The position numbers and the translations under genes were made by a program. A DNA stretch of 9,308 bases. Source: Elusimicrobiota bacterium (GTDB lineage: Bacteria > Elusimicrobiota > Elusimicrobia > UBA1565 > UBA9628). The notes beneath the pieces were generated by a model. That model worked only from the letters and a program-made list of their open reading frames with translations. It had not been told where the DNA came from and did no database searches. The DNA lies in assembly GCA_028717865.1 (NCBI GenBank), contig JAQUMZ010000083.1, positions 1 through 9,308 of the forward strand, in the 5' to 3' direction. Positions 6,702 through 9,308 of this stretch are shown here, piece by piece (within the stretch, counting starts at the first letter, position 1; every line of letters starts with the position of its first letter).

Positions 6702-7121
6702 TTATTTCACCACCAGGAGGGAGCCCCTGAACGAGCGCCCCTCCGCCCGCACCTGATAGATGTAGACGCCGCTGCGCACCGCCGCCCCGCCGGACTTGCC
6801 GTCCCAAGTGATGTAGTACTGCTTGTTCATGGCCCCCGTGGGGCAGCCCGAGGCCCCCGGCGCCACGATCCGCAGCGGGCTGAAATCGGCCACGAAGGTC
6901 CCGAGCAGGGAATAGACCCGGCCCGAGACCTCGGACTCGCCTGGGTCGTCGAAGCAGAGAACGGCATGATCGTTGCGGCCGTCGCCGTTGGGCGTGACGA
7001 CCCGGCTCAGGGGCCCGAGGAACCTGAAGAGCCCGCCCTGCGACCACGCGAAGATGGCGGCGGCCAGCAGCACCGCCGCCGCCGCGACCAGGATTTCGCC
7101 GTTTCTCTTTACCGTTTTCAT
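6702..7121 (-). CDS. Small exported protein with FlgD/CHU_C-like Ig domain
   Basis: A 139-residue protein with two parts. Residues 1-28 are a basic N-terminus plus a hydrophobic segment (ILVAAAAVLLAAAIFAW), either an uncleaved anchor or a signal peptide. Residues about 37-139 match the C-terminal domain of the adjacent 722-residue protein: VVTPNGDGRND (41-51), SGRVYSLLGTFVADF (66-80), YYITWDGKSGG (102-112) and SGVYIYQVRAEG...GSLLVVK (117-139). This is the gliding-motility C-terminal / FlgD Ig-like fold. The segment SPLRIVAPGASGCPTGAMNK (81-100) is longer than in the neighbour, and Cys57 and Cys93 could form a disulfide. The start ATG has an AGGAG at 7129-7133 that overlaps the upstream stop. 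It could be a pseudopilin-like or chaperone-like partner, or a minimal secreted substrate; function is unknown. Confidence 0.85.
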   Translation of the reverse strand: MKTVKRNGEILVAAAAVLLAAAIFAWSQGGLFRFLGPLSRVVTPNGDGRNDHAVLCFDDPGESEVSGRVYSLLGTFVADFSPLRIVAPGASGCPTGAMNKQYYITWDGKSGGAAVRSGVYIYQVRAEGRSFRGSLLVVK

Positions 7122-7128
7122 GATATTT

Positions 7129-7133
7129 CTCCT
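7129..7133 (-). promoter_or_regulatory. Shine-Dalgarno site overlapping upstream stop
   Basis: On the minus strand AGGAG ends seven bases before ATG 7121 and shares bases with the TAG stop of the upstream 722-residue gene (TAGGAG). This couples translation of the two C-terminal-domain proteins and supports the 7121 start. Confidence 0.65.
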
Positions 7134-9300
7134 ATCTTGCCACCACGACCGTCCCGCTGAGGGTCTTGCCCCCGCCCTTGATTTCGTAAACGTAGACGCC
7201 GCCCGCCGCCGGCCGGCCGCTCATCCTGCCGTCCCAAACCAGGGTATTGGGCTCTCGGCCCGGCGTCATATCGGCCACGAACGCGCCCTTGACGTCGTAA
7301 ATCCGGCCCGACGGCGCGACACCGGCCGGGCCGGGGTCGTAGGTGAAGATCAGCACGTCGTTGAGCCCGTCGCCGTTGGGCGTGATGACCCGGCTCGAAA
7401 GGTTCGAGAGATCGAGCACCGCCTCGTCGGATCGGTAAAGCGGCCGGATCTGGAACACGCCGACGTTGAGCGTCTCGACCGTCACGGTCTGGGCCGAGGC
7501 GTCCACCTTGCCGTAGAGCTTCTTGAACTCCGCGCCGTTGTTCCAGAAGATGCCCAGGTCCTTGGCCCCGGCCGCCGGGGCGGCCATGGGCGCGGGGACG
7601 CCGCCCACGGCGTTGTAGCGCAGCACCACGCGCACGGGCTGGTCGAAATGGAAGCCCTGGATCTCATCCCGCCCCTCACGCAGGGCCCGGAACTCGACCG
7701 ACTGATAGACCTGCGGACTCAAGTCCTCCTCGCGCTGGCGCCGGGCGATCTGGACGTCGACGCCCAGGGCGTTGGTCTCGCCGGACAGAGCCGGGGCGGC
7801 CGCCTCGGGAATGACCAGCCGCGAGACGCAGTCGTTGACGAAGAACTGATGCTCGCCGAGGCTGGAGTAGACGGCGGTGTTGGTCGAGGGACCCTGAGAG
7901 TTATAGGCCAGGATCTGGTAGTAGTAGAACTCCCCGTCCGTGAACGACGTGAAGGAGCTGGCGTCCACCGCCGCGCTGGAAAGATGCCGGAAGGTCGGCA
8001 GGCAGGCTTCCGTGGAGCGCAGGATGCGGTAGCCCTGCAGTTCGTCGGTCGAGAGCGCCACCGCGCCGTCGAAGAAGCTTCCGTCGGCCCACTGCCGGGT
8101 CGGGGTCCAGGAGAAGGTCACGGAGCTGCCGTCGGCGCTCGGCGCGGCGCGCACGCCCAGGGGCTCCATGGGGACGATGTCGTACGTCACGGCCGAGACG
8201 GTGGAAGTCCGGAAGCTTTCGCCGCCGAAGGAGTCGCGCGCGGCCAGGCGGTAATAATAGGTCGTGAAAGGCGCGAGGAAGCGGTCCACGTAGGCCAGCG
8301 CCGTGGTGGTGGTCACGGAGATGAAGTCCGACGCCGCCTGGGTGGAGCGGTAGAGGCGCCAGTACCGGAAGTCGGGCACCTGCCCCGAGGTGTCTTCCCA
8401 GCTCAAGGCGGCCTTGACGATTCCGCCCCGGGCGCTCAAGCCCCGCGGCACGGGCGGCAGTGGCCGCTCCAGGACCAAGGCCCAGGCCGTGTTGCTCGCG
8501 GAGCTCTCCAGGGCCCGGCCCTTGAAGTCCGGCTGGCCCTGGTCCACGGCCGAGACGCGGTAGTAGTAGGTCGAGCCCGGGTCGAGCCCGGAGTGCTCCA
8601 GGCCCGCGGAGCCGGCCGGCGCCGTCGTGGCGTAGCAGTCGGCGAAGTCGTACGGCGCGGTCGAATCGATGTAAATCCGGTAATACCAGAGATCGGCGGC
8701 CGCCGAGCCGTCCCAGGTCAGGGAGATCGACGAGGCGCCCGCCGCGGCCGCGAGGTTGGAGGGCGGCGCGGGAGGCAGGTCCTGCGCGGTGGCGGTGGAA
8801 AGGTTGGAGAGACGCGAGTAGAAGCCGCGCGGGCTGCCGACGTCGTCGGCGGAGCGCACGCCGAAATAGTAGGTGGCGCCGGGCTCCAGCGCGAGCACGT
8901 GGTCCGCGGGCGCGGGCCCGACCACGCGGGCTACGGGCTGGCCCTCCGGCACGCCGTAGTACGACTCGAAGAGGGCCCCGGAGGGCTGGTTCCACCACGC
9001 CTCGGTGCTGCCGCCGACGTCGGCGGCGGAGAAAGTCTGCACGCGCAGGCGGTAGGCCTCGGGCAAGCTTCCCGGATATACGCCCGGAGAGGTCCAGTCC
9101 AGGTTCACCTGGCCTTCCTGGGCGCCCGGCGCGGCGACGAGGTCCTCGATGGGGCTGGGGGGGACGCCCACGAAGGGCCGCAGGCTCAGCGTTCCGTCGG
9201 CGGCCGCCTGGGCATGGAGCGGTCCGGCGAGGAGGCAAAGACCTCCCGCCCGGCCCCAGGCCCGGAACATAGGCCAGCCGACCGTGAGCGGCCGCTTCAT
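7132..9300 (-). CDS. Secreted FN3-repeat surface protein with FlgD-like C-terminus
   Basis: A 722-residue exported protein. Residues 1-30 look like a signal peptide (GGLCLLAGPLHA, cleavage near LHA|QAAA). Four fibronectin type III-like domains follow at about 48-172, 175-275, 278-374 and 376-481. Each ends in the strand motif TYYFGVRSADD, TYYYRVSAVD, TYYYRLAARD or FYYYQILAYN, and domains 2-4 share an R[IL]Y/R[IL]L...ST strand. Residues about 482-625 form a separate beta-rich region that I do not recognise (VRVVLRYNAVGG, DLGIFWNNGAEFKKLYGKVD). Residues 637-722 are the gliding-motility/FlgD Ig-like C-terminal domain (RVITPNGDGLNDVLIFTYDP, LVWDGRMSGRPAAGGVYVYE, SGTVVVAR), which in Bacteroidota often marks type IX-secreted or surface-anchored proteins. 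No enzyme motif is visible; adhesion or structural display is likely. Start choice (ATG 9300 or ATG 9270) is uncertain because only 8 bases upstream are in the window. It appears to open the operon, or to continue one from outside. Confidence 0.85.
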   Translation of the reverse strand: MKRPLTVGWPMFRAWGRAGGLCLLAGPLHAQAAADGTLSLRPFVGVPPSPIEDLVAAPGAQEGQVNLDWTSPGVYPGSLPEAYRLRVQTFSAADVGGSTEAWWNQPSGALFESYYGVPEGQPVARVVGPAPADHVLALEPGATYYFGVRSADDVGSPRGFYSRLSNLSTATAQDLPPAPPSNLAAAAGASSISLTWDGSAAADLWYYRIYIDSTAPYDFADCYATTAPAGSAGLEHSGLDPGSTYYYRVSAVDQGQPDFKGRALESSASNTAWALVLERPLPPVPRGLSARGGIVKAALSWEDTSGQVPDFRYWRLYRSTQAASDFISVTTTTALAYVDRFLAPFTTYYYRLAARDSFGGESFRTSTVSAVTYDIVPMEPLGVRAAPSADGSSVTFSWTPTRQWADGSFFDGAVALSTDELQGYRILRSTEACLPTFRHLSSAAVDASSFTSFTDGEFYYYQILAYNSQGPSTNTAVYSSLGEHQFFVNDCVSRLVIPEAAAPALSGETNALGVDVQIARRQREEDLSPQVYQSVEFRALREGRDEIQGFHFDQPVRVVLRYNAVGGVPAPMAAPAAGAKDLGIFWNNGAEFKKLYGKVDASAQTVTVETLNVGVFQIRPLYRSDEAVLDLSNLSSRVITPNGDGLNDVLIFTYDPGPAGVAPSGRIYDVKGAFVADMTPGREPNTLVWDGRMSGRPAAGGVYVYEIKGGGKTLSGTVVVAR

Positions 9301-9308
9301 CCCAATGG

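Overview
This is a GC-rich window with very dense coding and tight gene spacing. The gene content suggests a Gram-negative, diderm bacterium: a signal-peptide murein transglycosylase, a PorV/PorQ-like outer-membrane barrel, and secreted proteins ending in a gliding-motility/FlgD-like Ig domain (motif TPNGDGxND). FN3 arrays capped by this domain, next to PorV-like proteins, are common in Elusimicrobiota and in the FCB group. With this GC content I lean to an uncultured Elusimicrobiota-like lineage, but the sequence alone does not prove it.

Layout. The plus strand carries the 3' end of an unidentified propeller-like protein (2-364), then an MltB-type lytic transglycosylase (440-1546). A 243-bp intergenic stretch follows (1547-1789). 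It holds a run of stem-loops between two imperfect direct repeats and separates two convergent blocks.

Everything from 1790 to 9300 is on the minus strand and looks like one operon. Read in transcription order it is: a 722-aa FN3 surface protein with a C-terminal FlgD-like domain; a 139-aa protein that is little more than a membrane anchor or signal plus the same C-terminal domain; a 718-aa PorV-like barrel with a periplasmic-type TPR extension; a membrane sensor histidine kinase; a single-domain response regulator; and MltG, an endolytic murein transglycosylase. The junctions are a 10-bp gap, 1 bp, a 4-bp ATGA overlap, 14 bp (or an ATGA overlap with an alternative start) and a 4-bp GTGA overlap. 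This strongly suggests a co-transcribed, translationally coupled set.

Working model (inference): the operon couples export or display of surface proteins bearing FlgD/CHU_C-like C-terminal domains, through a PorV-like barrel, with envelope sensing and peptidoglycan remodelling. It resembles parts of a type IX secretion system (PorV shuttle, C-terminal-domain cargo, a two-component pair). No core T9SS translocon gene (SprA/Sov, PorK/L/M/N, PorU) lies in the window, so this remains a hypothesis. No tRNA, rRNA, CRISPR array, insertion sequence or phage gene was seen.
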